64,000 nucleotides of DNA from Tunturiibacter gelidiferens (GCF_014201335.1 NZ_JACHEB010000014.1:115475-179474), one strand, 5' to 3'. Positions 54,791 through 63,847 are shown, counted from the first letter of the stretch. Numbers and translations: made by a program. Notes: a model not told the origin generated them from the letters alone.

Positions 54791-57217
54791 TTAGTCAAGC
54801 TGGAGGCGGCGTAATCGCAAGCTGTTTGTGACAACACTGAAAGAGCTGAGAGCCATGGCTGCGCTGGCTATCACCGGGCTCAGCATCACTCCAAAAACTG
54901 GATAGAGCGCACCAGCGGCAATTGGAATCCCAATCACGTTATAGACGAACGCCCAAAACAGATTTTGCCGCATGACTCGCATTGTGCGGCGCGAGAGAGT
55001 CACCGCTGCCGCGACGCCATTGAGATCGCTCCGCATCAGCGTCACATCTCCCGCGTCCATCGCGATGTCAGCGCCACTGGCCATAGTCAGTCCCACGTCA
55101 GCCTGTGCGAGCGCAGGAGCATCGTTCACTCCATCTCCTACCATGGCTACCACGCGGTGTTCTGCTTGCAAGCGCTTGATTGCTTCAACCTTGCCAGCAG
55201 GAAGCACGCCCGCAATCACCTCATCGACGTTCACCTGCCGTGCAATGGCGTGAGCGGTGCGTTCGTTGTCGCCTGTAAGCATCACTACACGAAGTCCGTC
55301 GTCATGCATCTTGCGGATCGCTTCGATGGAATCAGGCTTGATCGTATCTGCAACAGCCAGGATGGCAACTAGTTCGTTGTCGATGGCGATCCATAACGGA
55401 GTCTTTCCTTCCGCTGACATTTGTTCTGCCGTTGCCTTCTGCGGCTCAATGGTGACACCGTGCATCTTCATCAGCGTAGGGTTGCCGATCAATATGATCT
55501 CGCCATCGACGACTCCTACGACGCCAAGTCCAGGGAATGACTCGAAGTCGTGCGCCTGGGGCAGATTCAAACCACGTTCTACTGCGTATTGAACGAACGC
55601 TTCCGCGAGAGGATGTTCACTCGCGCGCTCCAGTGCCGCGGCAGCGCGAAGGACATGATGCTCGGCGAGACTCGTAGCTTCACTCATTGCTATATTGCTA
55701 TCGTTTGAAAGGAGTAAAAAGTCGGTAACCTCAGGACGGCCAGCTGTGATGGTTCCCGTCTTGTCCAGCACAACGGTATCGATCTTCTCCAATCGCTGAA
55801 GAGCCTCGCCACCTTTGATGAGAATTCCATAGTTGGCTCCTCGTCCCGTTGCAACCATCACAGCTGTCGGAACAGCCAGGCCCATCGCGCACGGACAGGC
55901 AATCACGAGCACAGCAACGGCAGCCACGAACGCCTGCATTACTCCTGAGTGCGGAGCCAACACACGCCATGCAGCGAAGGTGACGATCGCAATACCCAGA
56001 ACCGTCGGCACAAACACGGCGCTGATGCGGTCCGCGATGCGTTGAATCGGAGCACGCGATCCCTGAGCCTCGCGTAGGAGGCGCACTATCTGTGACAGCA
56101 TGCTGTCTGCGCCCAAGCTGGTCGCTCGATACTGCAGCGATCCGCGTTGGTTCAACGTTCCCCCCATCACCTTGTCGCGCGTCGTCTTTTCAATGGGTAA
56201 GGACTCGCCCGTGAGCATCGATTCATCGACACTGCTCCGACCCGAGATCACCTCGCCATCTGTCGGTATTCGCTCGCCGGGTCGCACCACCACGTGATCT
56301 CCGTTTTGAATCGACTCAAGCGGGACGCTGCTCTCGATTCCATCACGCAGAACAGTCGCAGTCTTCGGCTGCAGCTGGATGAGCTTGCGCAAAGCGCTTG
56401 CCGTCTGTCCCTTCGCCCTGCTCTCCAGCGTATTGCCAACCAGCACCAATCCGATGATCAGAATCGTGGCTTCAAAATAAACGTCGGGAGCGACGCCGCG
56501 GGCGACAAAGAAACCGGGAGTGATCGTACTGGCTGCAGAGTAGAGATAAGCCGCTCCCGTACCAAGAGCCACAAGTGTGTTCATGTCCGCCGTCTTATGT
56601 TGAAGGGCAGACCACGCTTTGATGTAAAACCTTCGTCCTGCCCAACTGAGGATGAACGTCGCGAGAGCAAAGAGGAACCATCGAATCGCGTTTGCGTTGA
56701 GGTCGTACATCCAGGGCAGTACGCTGCGCAACAGCGGATCAACTACTTGCATGGTCCAGTTCATCAGCGGATCTTTCATCCGCTCCATTCCAGTACCACC
56801 GTTGATCGTCATCAGGGGCATCGACAAGAGCATGCCAGCGCTACCGGCGATGAGGCTTACCACGGCCTTCTGTCGCAGTTGCCGATACTCCCTCAACTGC
56901 GTGTCGTCGTGCTCCTCCTGTTCGTCAAGAACCGACTGATGCTCCAGAGGAAGATGCGCGCCGTAGCCGGTGCCACGAATCGCCTCTACCAATGCGGAGA
57001 TCGATGTTTCACCTTGGTCGAACGTCACCGTGGCGTTATGCAGCATAAGGCTTACCGTCGCATCCTTCACCCCAGCCTGATTGGCAAGCTCCCGCTGAAC
57101 GAAGGACTGGCACGCCGCACACGTCATCCCGGTGACGGGAATCGTGACGTGCTTAGCCGCACCGGAAGCTACGACATTGCCGACGCCGCCGTCTTTGATC
57201 ATCAAACTACCGGACAT
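54791..57217 (-). CDS. copA: Cu(I)-exporting P1B-type ATPase
   Basis: 808 aa from ATG 57217, with GAGGA upstream. Pumps Cu+ from cytoplasm to periplasm. One N-terminal HMA domain with GMTCAACQSF (C33, C36); eight membrane helices; the metal-site CPC in VLVIACPCAMGLAVPTA; phosphorylation site D485 in DKTGTITAGRP; SEHPLAEA (HP motif); MLTGDNERTA; VGDGVNDAPAL. It follows copZ by 13 bases and precedes csoR by 8, so the three form one copper-detoxification operon. Confidence 0.96.
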   Translation of the reverse strand: MSGSLMIKDGGVGNVVASGAAKHVTIPVTGMTCAACQSFVQRELANQAGVKDATVSLMLHNATVTFDQGETSISALVEAIRGTGYGAHLPLEHQSVLDEQEEHDDTQLREYRQLRQKAVVSLIAGSAGMLLSMPLMTINGGTGMERMKDPLMNWTMQVVDPLLRSVLPWMYDLNANAIRWFLFALATFILSWAGRRFYIKAWSALQHKTADMNTLVALGTGAAYLYSAASTITPGFFVARGVAPDVYFEATILIIGLVLVGNTLESRAKGQTASALRKLIQLQPKTATVLRDGIESSVPLESIQNGDHVVVRPGERIPTDGEVISGRSSVDESMLTGESLPIEKTTRDKVMGGTLNQRGSLQYRATSLGADSMLSQIVRLLREAQGSRAPIQRIADRISAVFVPTVLGIAIVTFAAWRVLAPHSGVMQAFVAAVAVLVIACPCAMGLAVPTAVMVATGRGANYGILIKGGEALQRLEKIDTVVLDKTGTITAGRPEVTDFLLLSNDSNIAMSEATSLAEHHVLRAAAALERASEHPLAEAFVQYAVERGLNLPQAHDFESFPGLGVVGVVDGEIILIGNPTLMKMHGVTIEPQKATAEQMSAEGKTPLWIAIDNELVAILAVADTIKPDSIEAIRKMHDDGLRVVMLTGDNERTAHAIARQVNVDEVIAGVLPAGKVEAIKRLQAEHRVVAMVGDGVNDAPALAQADVGLTMASGADIAMDAGDVTLMRSDLNGVAAAVTLSRRTMRVMRQNLFWAFVYNVIGIPIAAGALYPVFGVMLSPVIASAAMALSSFSVVTNSLRLRRLQLD

Positions 57218-57230
57218 AGCATCCTCGCAT

Positions 57231-57443
57231 TCACTCTTCGGTGCGTGCCTCGAACCCAATCTTGTTGACCGCCCCGGCGATCTTCTCCACAGTGACTTGT
57301 TCCGGATTGAACGTTACACTGGCCGATCCGACCTCCACGGAATTCACCTGAACCCCCTCCATCTTTCCCAAAGCAGCGCTAACTCTGCGGACACAAGCCT
57401 CGCAATGCATTCCTTCAATCGACAACGCAACTGCTTCCTGCAT
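57231..57443 (-). CDS. copZ: CopZ-like copper chaperone (HMA domain)
   Basis: 70 aa from ATG 57443, with AAGGAG upstream; a longer frame to 57494 would read through the operator. Single heavy-metal-associated domain of ferredoxin-like fold, Cu-binding IEGMHCEACVRRV (CxxC). It should pass Cu+ to CopA and perhaps to CsoR in the cytoplasm. First gene of the copper operon. Confidence 0.93.
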   Translation of the reverse strand: MQEAVALSIEGMHCEACVRRVSAALGKMEGVQVNSVEVGSASVTFNPEQVTVEKIAGAVNKIGFEARTEE

Positions 57444-57472
57444 GGAATTTCTCCTTCTACTGAGTGGATGCA

Positions 57473-57491
57473 AATACCCCCCAGGGGTATT
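57473..57491. promoter_or_regulatory. CsoR-like operator upstream of copZ
   Basis: AATACCCC-CCA-GGGGTATT, a perfect 8-bp-arm palindrome of the A/T-flanked C/G-tract type recognised by CsoR proteins. It lies 30 bases before copZ and just downstream of a TATAGA/TAGAAT -10-like sequence on the minus strand (about 57500-57511). A second half site, GGGGGTAT, is at about 57522-57529. Confidence 0.75.
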
Positions 57492-57606
57492 CAAGAAAAT
57501 ATTCTATACCTGCACAAAACCGGGGGTATCGCGTGCGTCCGCCCGAGGCGCATTGCATCCACGGCGCCGGTCCAATACACTGTCTTAGGTCCCACAGAAC
57601 CGCAAC

Positions 57607-57683
<77 letters not shown>

Positions 57684-57875
57684 TTCCCCATTCCCGCAGC
57701 GTCCAATACAGTCCAGTAAAGTTCATAAAGCAACACAAAATAAAAGAGTTACCCGAAAAGGGAGTCTTCCGTCGTCCGGCGACGTATGATAAAAGCCAGT
57801 GGTTTTGGGGGTACTTTTGGGGGTAGGTGATTCGCCAAAAGGGGGTACTTCCCAGAATTGCATGGGGGTACGGGG

Positions 57876-59096
57876 ATGCGAAGTGACCTGACGGACATAA
57901 AGGTAAAGCAAGCGAAGGCAGGGACAGCGGCACGGAAGATGGGCGACGGTGGTGGTTTGTTTCTGTTCGTAACCCCGAGCGGCGGAAAGCTTTGGCGTTG
58001 GAAGTACCGCTATGAGGGTAAGGGAAAGCTGATGTCGTTCGGCCAGTACCCGGATGTTTCCCTGACGTTGGCCAGAGAGCTGCACAGACAGAACCGGGAA
58101 CTGCTGGCTTCGGGCGTCGATCCGATGGCAGAGAAGAAGGCCGAGAAGCTTAGGGCGCAGGAGGCAGATGAGAACTCCTTCGCGACGGTCGCAGCGAAGT
58201 GGCTGGAGCACTGGAGAGAAGGGAAGAGCCCACGTCATGCGGACACGATGATCCGTCGTATGGAGGCCAACCTGTTTCCGAGTCTAGGTACTCGGCCCAT
58301 CGCAATGATTGAAGCCCCGGAGCTGGTAAGAGTGGTGAAGGCAATCGAGGAGCGCGGTGCGGGAGACCTTGCCAAGCGTGCACTCCAAACGACAGGCCAG
58401 ATCTTCCGCTATGCCATCGCTCATGGATACGCGAAACGGAACCCAGCCAGTGAGATCAAGCCAGCCGACATCCTGAAGTCGACGCATAAAACAAATTTGG
58501 CTCGGATCGACGCGAAGGAGTTACCGGACTTGCTCAAGGCCATCGAGGTCTATCAGGGCACACAGTTGACTCGGATGGCGTTCAAACTTATGACCCTGAC
58601 CTTTGTGCGGACAACTGAGTTGATCGGCGCGAAGTGGAGCGAGTTCGATCTGTCAGCGAAGCGTTGGGACATCCCCGCTGAGCGCATGAAGATGAAGACA
58701 CCGCACATCGTTCCGCTGGCGAGACAGACGCTTGAAGTGTTGGAATCGTTGAAGCTGATCTCAGGCGATAGTGAGTACCTGTTCCCGGGAGATCACGGAG
58801 CCACGACGATGAGCAACAACACCATCCTCCAAGGACTGGAGCGCATGGGATACAAGCACCGTATGACCGGGCACGGCTTCCGAGGTCTGGCTTCCACCAT
58901 CCTGCACGAGCGTGGCTATCAACACGAGCACATCGAATTGCAGCTCGCCCATGCCCCGCGCAACTCGGTGTCAGCGAGCTACAACCACGCACTTTACTTG
59001 GAGCCGCGTACCAAGATGATGAGGGACTGGGCTGACTTCCTAGAGATGACGCAACGTGGTGTGAAGGTTTTGCCCTTCCGGTCGCGTGTGGGCTAA
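57876..59096 (+). CDS. int: tyrosine recombinase integrase (P4/DUF4102 type)
   Basis: 406 aa from ATG 57876; an upstream TTG at 57858 is less likely. N-terminal DUF4102 arm-binding domain (LTDIKVKQAKAGTAARKMGDGGGLFLFVTPSGGKLWRWKYRYEGKGK, reading as one block), SAM-like core domain, then the catalytic domain with Arg in FVRTTELIGAKWSE, HxxR in GHGFRGLAS, HAPRNSV and the Tyr nucleophile in SYNHALYL. This class integrates into tRNA 3' ends, and the gene lies next to tRNA-Val, pointing away from it. Confidence 0.95.
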   Translation: MRSDLTDIKVKQAKAGTAARKMGDGGGLFLFVTPSGGKLWRWKYRYEGKGKLMSFGQYPDVSLTLARELHRQNRELLASGVDPMAEKKAEKLRAQEADENSFATVAAKWLEHWREGKSPRHADTMIRRMEANLFPSLGTRPIAMIEAPELVRVVKAIEERGAGDLAKRALQTTGQIFRYAIAHGYAKRNPASEIKPADILKSTHKTNLARIDAKELPDLLKAIEVYQGTQLTRMAFKLMTLTFVRTTELIGAKWSEFDLSAKRWDIPAERMKMKTPHIVPLARQTLEVLESLKLISGDSEYLFPGDHGATTMSNNTILQGLERMGYKHRMTGHGFRGLASTILHERGYQHEHIELQLAHAPRNSVSASYNHALYLEPRTKMMRDWADFLEMTQRGVKVLPFRSRVG

Positions 59097-59123
59097 CGTG
59101 GCGCGATTACGGGGCACTCTGGG

Positions 59124-59297
59124 CTACCGGGTGACGGCCCCAGTTATGCGGCAAACCTTCGCCGAGGTGCCATTCTCGAAGAAGTAGGTCACATCGGTGG
59201 CCGAGACTTCGCAGTCCTCAATGGCACCGTCGCGGGGCTGGCTTGCGGTGAGGACGATCTCGTCAGTCTGGTCTATGGTGAGGGTGGTGGTGGTCAT
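59124..59297 (-). CDS. small protein, function unknown (57 aa)
   Basis: ATG 59297 is preceded by AGGAGAG five bases upstream. The product MTTTTLTIDQTDEIVLTASQ continues to 57 aa, acidic, with two Cys and a beta-rich look (VSATDVTYFFENGTSAKVCRITG). No family recognised. Its ribosome-binding site and composition support a real gene. Confidence 0.65.
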   Translation of the reverse strand: MTTTTLTIDQTDEIVLTASQPRDGAIEDCEVSATDVTYFFENGTSAKVCRITGAVTR

Positions 59298-59356
59298 GGT
59301 GTCTCTCCTGTGTCGCTGATAGCAGCGTCACCGATTCCAGAGAGCTTTCCCAGCAC

Positions 59357-59662
59357 TCATTCAGTGGTTGGAATGACGTATGTACTCGTCGCGGCGTGTG
59401 ACCCGCTAGGGCACTTTTTCAAAGAGACATATTGCTCATCGGTCAATGTCAGGTGAGTGCTTCCGCGTCCCCAAGCTTTAACGGAATGATCGAAGTCGTC
59501 TAGCTCGGCTGGTCCTGCATTGCATCGGATCACGAAGTCGCGGAGGTTATGCAGGGTAGCGAAGGCGAAGTATCGGTTCACTACAGAAGTCTTGCAGTCC
59601 TCTTCGATGAAGTGGATCGTCCACTTGTCGCGGTGCATGAAGTTCATCACGACTCGGTGCAT
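59357..59662 (-). CDS. hypothetical protein of the integrative element (101 aa)
   Basis: Starts MHRVVMNFMHRDKWTIHFIE, contains ATLHNLRDFVIRCNAG and LTLTDEQYVSLKKC. Looks like a small soluble protein with mixed alpha/beta content. No ribosome-binding site is obvious at 59662; a second ATG at 59647 is possible. No family recognised. Confidence 0.55.
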   Translation of the reverse strand: MHRVVMNFMHRDKWTIHFIEEDCKTSVVNRYFAFATLHNLRDFVIRCNAGPAELDDFDHSVKAWGRGSTHLTLTDEQYVSLKKCPSGSHAATSTYVIPTTE

Positions 59663-59701
59663 GACGGAAGTTTAGAGCACGCGAACGTGGCCCTGTGGCG
59701 A

Positions 59702-59977
59702 TTAGCTGTGGAGATTTGGAACACTACAAGGGACAGCGTCTCTCCGGTAAACGAGTTCTGGCTCTAGTGCAGCGAGTGGTCGAAGCTGCGACTCGCTGAC
59801 CGGCGTGACACCAATTGGTGTCAAATTGCCAGCCACACTCGCAGCCTCAATCTGTCGATTGACATGCGTCTTACTCCATCCCCATCGTTCGCGACAGTAG
59901 AGTTCAAACGTGTCATGTTCGGCGCGATACAGTCGCTCATCGCGGATAAGGATAGGCCCCTCGAATGTCCCACACAC
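59702..59977 (-). pseudogene. fragment of a phage/plasmid protein with YCRERWGWSK motif
   Basis: 91 aa from GTG 59977. RDERLYRAEHDTFELYCRERWGWSKTHVNRQIEAASV and SESQLRPLAALEPE match the N-terminal region of a widespread mobile-element protein family (often hypothetical or ParB/DUF3102-associated), where the chain normally goes on well past LEPE. Here the frame shifts into RRDAVPCSVPNLHS and stops, so the gene appears truncated or frameshifted. Confidence 0.5.
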
Positions 59978-60004
59978 ACAGAGCGCGCTGGGAATTCTTT
60001 TGGT

Positions 60005-60124
60005 TTACGCAGCTGTCGGTTTGACGGTAGACTTCGGTACGCGAAAAAGACGAGTCGCTAGTTTCTCGAATCTCTTCTCGAATCTCTCTTTTGCCCCCGG
60101 GCCTTCGTGGTAATTCGTGTTCAT
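60005..60124 (-). CDS. very small protein, function unknown (39 aa)
   Basis: MNTNYHEGPGAKERFEKRFE, then KLATRLFRVPKSTVKPTAA. The RFEKLATRLFRVPK stretch resembles small mobile-element proteins of the RFE-type that accompany toxins or replication genes. It lies 27 bases before the YCRERWG fragment on the same strand, so both may be one unit. Confidence limited by size. Confidence 0.5.
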   Translation of the reverse strand: MNTNYHEGPGAKERFEKRFEKLATRLFRVPKSTVKPTAA

Positions 60125-60153
60125 AGCGCCCTCCAAGAAAGTCAATTAGCCCT

Positions 60154-60909
60154 ATGCGCTTTGCTCTTATTTTGCTCACCGCGCTCTTACTGCCATCCCC
60201 AAGGCCCCATGGGGCAGAGACAAACAATTTCCAAAGCCAAACACGCATGTCTCCACCGTGTACTTGTACGATGGTCGTACAGCCAGCTAGTCCTCTACAA
60301 AAACAGCCCACCCAACAACAAGCGCAGCAGTGGCATAGAAATTGGCACAGGTGGATAGTCTGGTTCTGGCCACCCGTCTGGTCTAACTGGGCTTTGGTCG
60401 TCGCTGCTATCTGGGCTGGCTGCATCGCTCTGAGGACCTTGAGCGCTATTGAATCCCAAGCCGAAATGGCTCTCAAGCAGACGAACCTTCAGATAGCCAT
60501 GCAACGTCCGTGGCTCCTGATAAAAGCCACCCATAAGGGCATGGGGTACGCCTTCACTGCCCATAACACCGGAAACAGTCCTGCCGTGATTACTTGGAGA
60601 GACCCATTCATTCCGGGATATGACATAAAAACAGGCGAGAGCCTTCCCCCAACTCCTACCTACGGTTATGGTTTCTCCGAAGGAGGAGAGCTTGTGCACG
60701 CTCTTTGGGTTGCACCGGGTGAGACGGAGGAGATCGGTATATTCGACAGCTTCGCCGCTTTCCGACCCGATGCCAGAATTTTTGTTTTCTCTGCCATCAA
60801 GTATGGGAACACGTATGACGACACTATTCACGAAAGCCGCTTTTGCTATCGGATCAGTGAAGGCACCATAGCCTTGGATGGCCCACCCGGCTACAACGAC
60901 TACAACTAG
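60154..60909 (+). CDS. membrane-anchored hypothetical protein of the element (251 aa)
   Basis: Residues 1-20 look like a signal peptide (RFALILLTALLLPSPRPHG). A Gln/His-rich stretch (LQKQPTQQQAQQWHRNWHRW) leads to a transmembrane helix, SNWALVVAAIWAGCIALRTL, and the soluble domain (about 115-251) is beta-rich: QRPWLLIKATHKGMGYAFTAHNTGNSPAVITW. This arrangement, helix then 'NTGNSPA' beta domain, occurs in many unnamed proteins in soil bacteria. No function known. Plus strand, unlike the neighbouring head genes; possibly cargo. Confidence 0.7.
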   Translation: MRFALILLTALLLPSPRPHGAETNNFQSQTRMSPPCTCTMVVQPASPLQKQPTQQQAQQWHRNWHRWIVWFWPPVWSNWALVVAAIWAGCIALRTLSAIESQAEMALKQTNLQIAMQRPWLLIKATHKGMGYAFTAHNTGNSPAVITWRDPFIPGYDIKTGESLPPTPTYGYGFSEGGELVHALWVAPGETEEIGIFDSFAAFRPDARIFVFSAIKYGNTYDDTIHESRFCYRISEGTIALDGPPGYNDYN

Positions 60910-61012
60910 AAGAAACAGCAAATGCCGATTTCCGCAAGATGAAACGATCCCCGGAAAGGTTCACTTAGTGAACCTTTGTTGGCGGCGGTCGCGTTCGGCT
61001 ATTCTGGTGGGC

Positions 61013-61204
61013 ATGCAGAGCATCAATTTGACGTTGCAAGACTTAATGAAACTCGCCGATAAACGCAAAATAGAGGTCGATGGGATTACCGTGAATCTCA
61101 GTCTGACCGTATATCCGACGCTCAAGATTGCGAAGGATCATCCAAAGGGTTCGTCGGTGCTCTTTGAATATGACGACGCCCCTGAGCTGGTCAGCGTCGA
61201 GTAA
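61013..61204 (+). CDS. small hypothetical protein (63 aa)
   Basis: ATG 61013 after GGTGGGC. MQSINLTLQDLMKLADKRKI is followed by EVDGITVNLSLTVYPTLK and an acidic tail ending DDAPELVSVE. No family recognised; composition is protein-like. Confidence 0.5.
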   Translation: MQSINLTLQDLMKLADKRKIEVDGITVNLSLTVYPTLKIAKDHPKGSSVLFEYDDAPELVSVE

Positions 61205-61375
61205 TCGGCTTCGTAGGATGCTTCACACAACGTCGATGAGATTTCGACGATGTATTGATACATTCGAAAGGCCGGTATTTAATGCCGCCTTTCGCGACAA
61301 CAGAAAAGCGGCCTACGGTGTCAGTCCGTAAACCGCTCTGCCCTCTCGCACTCTCACTCTCGCCGTGAGTATGCG

Positions 61376-62149
61376 CTAAATGACTAGCTTTTTCAACTCC
61401 ATCGAGAACGCCTTCAGGTCTTCGATGTCGGCGGCGTCGGCTCTTGCCGCAACACATCCCGAACACTCGTCGCCCTGACACTGTTCGCAGTCGTCGTCGC
61501 ACTCGTCGCAGTCTCCAGCGATGCACGCATCACAGTCGCACGAGCAGTCGTCGTCGGCGTCTTTTTTGAGGAGACTCTTCAGCGTGAGGTCGATGCTGCG
61601 GAGCTGGTCGAGCGTGTCGCCCTGAACGTCTCCAGGACGAACACTGCGCAGCAAACTTTCCACCTGAGAGAGTGACTTCACCGTGATGACTTGCGCTTGC
61701 CGATTCGCAGGCACGCTAACCAGCGAGCATTCATGAAGCATGATTTCCTTCAGCGTGCGCGTGCCGTCGTTGCCATACACAACTTTGCCGGTTGATTCCG
61801 GTGGCACGGTGTAGCCAATCGACAAACCCCTGACGACGCCCGACTTCATGAAGTTGTAAGCCCGTTGCGCTCCGCTGTCCGACATCAACAGTGTGCCGTT
61901 GACGACTAGCCCGGTCGGTGAGTCCGACATCTTCGCTATGCCAAGCGGCTCACTTTGCAAGTGTGCCCACAACAGCGGGAAGCCTGCGCCCTGCGATGCG
62001 ATGGCTGCTTTGTATGCACCCGGTTCGATGATGTCGCCCTGTAAATCAGGCGGTCCACCGTACGTCGATGCAAGCCCTGTGAAGGTGCCCGTCGTCGAGT
62101 CGAGCGACTTCGCATTGAGGCGGAAGGAATAATCTCTGGTCTCCATCAT
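61376..62149 (-). CDS. HK97-family prohead protease with Cys/Asp-rich C-terminal insert
   Basis: 257 aa. Serine protease that processes capsid subunits during phage head assembly. Family motifs: SFRLNAKSLDSTTGTFTGLASTYGGPPDLQGDIIEPGAY, catalytic H63 in LLWAHLQSEPLG, Ser S110 in VVRGLSIGYTV, and LHECSLVSVPAN. Residues 202-232 contain ten Cys in 31 positions alternating with Asp (CSCDCDACIAGDC, then DECDDDCEQCQG), which is not part of the usual domain. It follows the capsid gene by 7 bases, the reverse of the usual protease-capsid order. Confidence 0.92.
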   Translation of the reverse strand: MMETRDYSFRLNAKSLDSTTGTFTGLASTYGGPPDLQGDIIEPGAYKAAIASQGAGFPLLWAHLQSEPLGIAKMSDSPTGLVVNGTLLMSDSGAQRAYNFMKSGVVRGLSIGYTVPPESTGKVVYGNDGTRTLKEIMLHECSLVSVPANRQAQVITVKSLSQVESLLRSVRPGDVQGDTLDQLRSIDLTLKSLLKKDADDDCSCDCDACIAGDCDECDDDCEQCQGDECSGCVAARADAADIEDLKAFSMELKKLVI

Positions 62150-62156
62150 TCCCCCT

Positions 62157-63293
62157 TTACGAGACTGGCGACGTGATGAAGGTGCCTGTGACGAAGCTGC
62201 CGGGTCGTTTGGTGATCAGCACCATTCTCTTCTCGGCACGGCACGCGCAGAGATTGGAAGTAAAGTACGAGGCGTGTTCGGTGCTCACCTCAAACTGCAA
62301 CTCCATGCGGTCGCGAATCTCGCAGGCGGCGGGGTTGCCAGAGCCGACTAAGAAAACGCCTACCGGAATGCTGGTCGTCGGAATCACGAGCAAGTCGAAG
62401 AGTCTCGCGTTCGCGGTCGCCTGCGGGTCGCCGATGAGGTATCGACCAAAGGAGTCCTTCGTCAGTCGAATGCTCCACCAATCGGCGGGATGCATCACGA
62501 CAAACGTCGGCGGAATCTCTTTTGCCGTCGTCAACTGCTCGATGGCACGCCCGATGATGTCGATACGGTTGAACCCTGCGGTGAGAGATAGCAAGCCAGT
62601 TTGAAACGCACTCGCCTGCGGGATGAGGCCGTGCAAGTTCTCGCCCGTATCGTCTCCCGCGAGGAGCTGCAACTCTTCCTCAAGGTTCACGTAGTAGGCA
62701 AGCGACGTTTGCAGGAAACTTGCGAGTTCGGTGAAGTCGTCGAGGATCTGCCGTGACGCTGGAATCCATGTCGCGATTGTGCGCACCTTCTCACTCTCGG
62801 ATGTGAAGACGACGGCGTTCTCAGGCTTGACCGAAGCCTCTGGCACTGGTGAGGCGATGCCCATAGGAGTCGTGACCTTCACGAAGTCGACGACGGCGAA
62901 AGATGTCGGTCTCGATGTGAGCGCGTCACGCACGGTCAACGTCTGACGAGCTTCTGCCGTGATGCCAGTGTCACGATCAATCGCCAAAACGCCGGTCGTC
63001 TGGAAGCCTTGACCGGTCTCGGTGATGGTTGTCTTCCGACTGAGAAAGTCGCTCGCATCTTTGCCCGTCAGCGTGAGAACGGCTTTGCCACGGCGGTCGT
63101 TTAGGAGACGCTGAAAACCTTCATGCGACTTCAGCTTCTCAACGAAGGCGGGCGGCGTTGAGTCGCCAAAAATCTTGCTTGCGAAGTTGCGATCCTGTGC
63201 GTCAAGCTGCGTTTGGATGGCGGCGATCTTCGGCCCGTAGGCTTCGACCGACCCCTTGATTGAGTCGAGTACTGACTTGATATTTGGGTCCAT
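62157..63293 (-). CDS. HK97-type phage major capsid protein
   Basis: 378 aa from ATG 63293, with GGAG nine bases upstream. The N-terminal helical region (about 1-90, scaffold-like delta domain) is followed by the HK97 fold: GQGFQTTGVLAIDRD, TPMGIASPVPEASVKPENAVVFTSESEKVRTIATWIPASRQILDD, LLAGDDTGENLHGL, VVMHPADWWSIRLTKDSFGRYL and the C-terminal ITKRPGSFVTGTF. Mature shells assemble from this protein; the delta domain is probably removed by the protease encoded just downstream. Confidence 0.94.
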   Translation of the reverse strand: MDPNIKSVLDSIKGSVEAYGPKIAAIQTQLDAQDRNFASKIFGDSTPPAFVEKLKSHEGFQRLLNDRRGKAVLTLTGKDASDFLSRKTTITETGQGFQTTGVLAIDRDTGITAEARQTLTVRDALTSRPTSFAVVDFVKVTTPMGIASPVPEASVKPENAVVFTSESEKVRTIATWIPASRQILDDFTELASFLQTSLAYYVNLEEELQLLAGDDTGENLHGLIPQASAFQTGLLSLTAGFNRIDIIGRAIEQLTTAKEIPPTFVVMHPADWWSIRLTKDSFGRYLIGDPQATANARLFDLLVIPTTSIPVGVFLVGSGNPAACEIRDRMELQFEVSTEHASYFTSNLCACRAEKRMVLITKRPGSFVTGTFITSPVS

Positions 63294-63359
63294 GATGATG
63301 ACACTCCATGACGCGGGATTCGTCGGCGCTGAATGGCTAACCTGACGGGTGGTGCCGCA

Positions 63360-63596
63360 TCAACTACGCCTGCTGCTCTCTGCCTGCATCGGCTGGTGAG
63401 CTGCTGGAGTGTCTGCGGATAAGTATGCGCCAAGTTTGGGAGCAGCGGGTGAAGATTCGTTCCGCTGCCCGTCGTCGGTTGCCGGTGAGGTCTCGCGTTG
63501 CTGTGCTGCGTCGAGCCGGATGAGGGTTTGCACATCGACCCCCAGAGCGGCGGCGCGTCGCTTCAGCCGGTTCCATCTGAGAACACTTGTTCTCAT
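63360..63596 (-). CDS. small hypothetical protein of the head gene region (78 aa)
   Basis: Begins MRTSVLRWNRLKRRAAALGV with basic N terminus and ends in a Ser/Ala/Pro/Gln-rich tail. The start overlaps the end of the gene upstream (ATGA), supporting a real coupled pair. It lies 66 bases before the capsid gene. No family recognised. Confidence 0.55.
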   Translation of the reverse strand: MRTSVLRWNRLKRRAAALGVDVQTLIRLDAAQQRETSPATDDGQRNESSPAAPKLGAYLSADTPAAHQPMQAESSRRS

Positions 63597-63847
63597 TGCA
63601 CGATGCCGCCTTGCTGCCGCATTCTCAGAATCTCAAGTTCCGCTTGATGGCTGTCGACCAACTTCATCAGCGCGGCGATCTTGGCGTTTTGCTCTGCGAT
63701 TGTCACGTCCTGCTGCGCGATCTTGGCGTCGGCGAGTGCGAACAGCCGTTGGACTTTTATTTGCGCGCTGAGTAATCGCTCAATCACAGCTTCGCCGTTC
63801 GGTGCCTTGTCTATATCCCTTGCGAGTACCGACACTTCGTTTTCCAT
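63593..63847 (-). CDS. small coiled-coil protein of the head gene region (84 aa)
   Basis: Start MENEVSVLARDIDK chosen because GGAGG lies six bases upstream; an alternative start near 63895 would add 16 residues. The C-terminal two thirds form a predicted coiled coil (AKIAQQDVTIAEQNAKIAAL, then MKLVDSHQAELEILRMRQQG). No family recognised; may be a phage antirepressor-side or head-associated helper, but this is a guess. Confidence 0.6.
   Translation of the reverse strand: MENEVSVLARDIDKAPNGEAVIERLLSAQIKVQRLFALADAKIAQQDVTIAEQNAKIAALMKLVDSHQAELEILRMRQQGGIVQ

Noticed and set aside
60556..60565. TCACTGCCCA matching the 3' end of tRNA-Val, possible attR
   Set aside because: Only 10 bases, inside a gene, and the match ends before CCA; chance match.
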